Shown: piece after piece, positions 32,451 to 32,500 of the stretch
How the letters are laid out: each line of letters begins with the position of its first letter
Position numbering within the stretch: position 1 is the stretch's first letter
Origin: Symbiodinium natans
Taxonomy: Eukaryota > Sar > Dinophyceae > Suessiales > Symbiodiniaceae
NCBI GenBank assembly: GCA_905221605.1
Contig: CAJNDS010002183.1
Span: 455,001 to 487,500 of the forward strand
Length of the DNA stretch: 32,500 bases
Reading direction: 5' to 3'
Program-made: the position numbers and the translations under genes
The notes under the pieces: generated by a model
The model's input: the letters and a program-made list of their open reading frames with translations, nothing else
What the model was told of the DNA's origin: nothing
Database searches by the model: none

Positions 32451-32500
32451 GTAGACTGGCCAGGGCCTCGAGTTTAGGGACAAGCTTGCCTGTAAGAAAG

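Noticed and set aside
1-32500. Window as a chromosome end (true telomere)
   Set aside because: Arrays occur in both orientations throughout, inside introns, and never run to an edge; they are interstitial.

Overview
The window looks like nuclear DNA of a dinoflagellate, probably a core dinoflagellate; the species is not identifiable from the sequence. Four things point that way. Short coding exons with G/C-rich third codon positions sit among long introns. Many introns start with GC rather than GT. All recognisable genes lie on the same (+) strand, as in dinoflagellate unidirectional clusters. Copies of the plant/alga-type telomere heptamer TTTAGGG (or CCCTAAA) are scattered through almost every intron and spacer. 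No bacterial operon, rRNA, CRISPR array or intact tRNA gene is seen.

Layout. (1) About 577-860: the 3' end of a tetratricopeptide (TPR) protein gene, possibly frameshifted. (2) About 1044-9663: a predicted secreted protein with a signal peptide, a lysine-rich segment, a run of cysteine-rich LDLa/PRKCSH-like modules (one broken by a frameshifting deletion), and a peptidase M43 (pappalysin-type) zinc metalloprotease with an intact HEMGHYLGLFH site. (3) About 10494-13110: a second TPR-like gene. (4) About 13594-17508: a spastin/katanin-type AAA ATPase with Walker A, Walker B and sensor-1 exons; the C-terminal part was not found. (5) About 19972 to the right edge: a long, many-exon RCC1-repeat protein. 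Gene limits are inferred from exon phase and family resemblance, and several exons between recognisable ones are uncertain. The genes do not form an obvious pathway.

The non-coding part carries the most interesting signals. Telomere-type arrays are placed with strong polarity relative to exons: C-rich strand (CCCTAAA) just upstream and G-rich strand (TTTAGGG) just downstream. One 69-bp intron (22439-22507) is nothing but the heptamer, begins GT, ends AG and joins two open exons in frame. Several arrays are flanked by 20-36 bp direct duplications of the surrounding DNA, as expected if telomere repeat was added during double-strand break repair. In addition, short terminal-inverted-repeat elements (GTAGCCC...GGGCTAC and GTTGGGATGTTCCCC... 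families) sit exactly at exon junctions, and removing them restores the reading frame. These look like introners (intron-generating elements). One carries a nested TA-flanked element that contains a tRNA-Arg-derived segment. A 104-bp tandem array with higher-order structure has grown from one of these elements.
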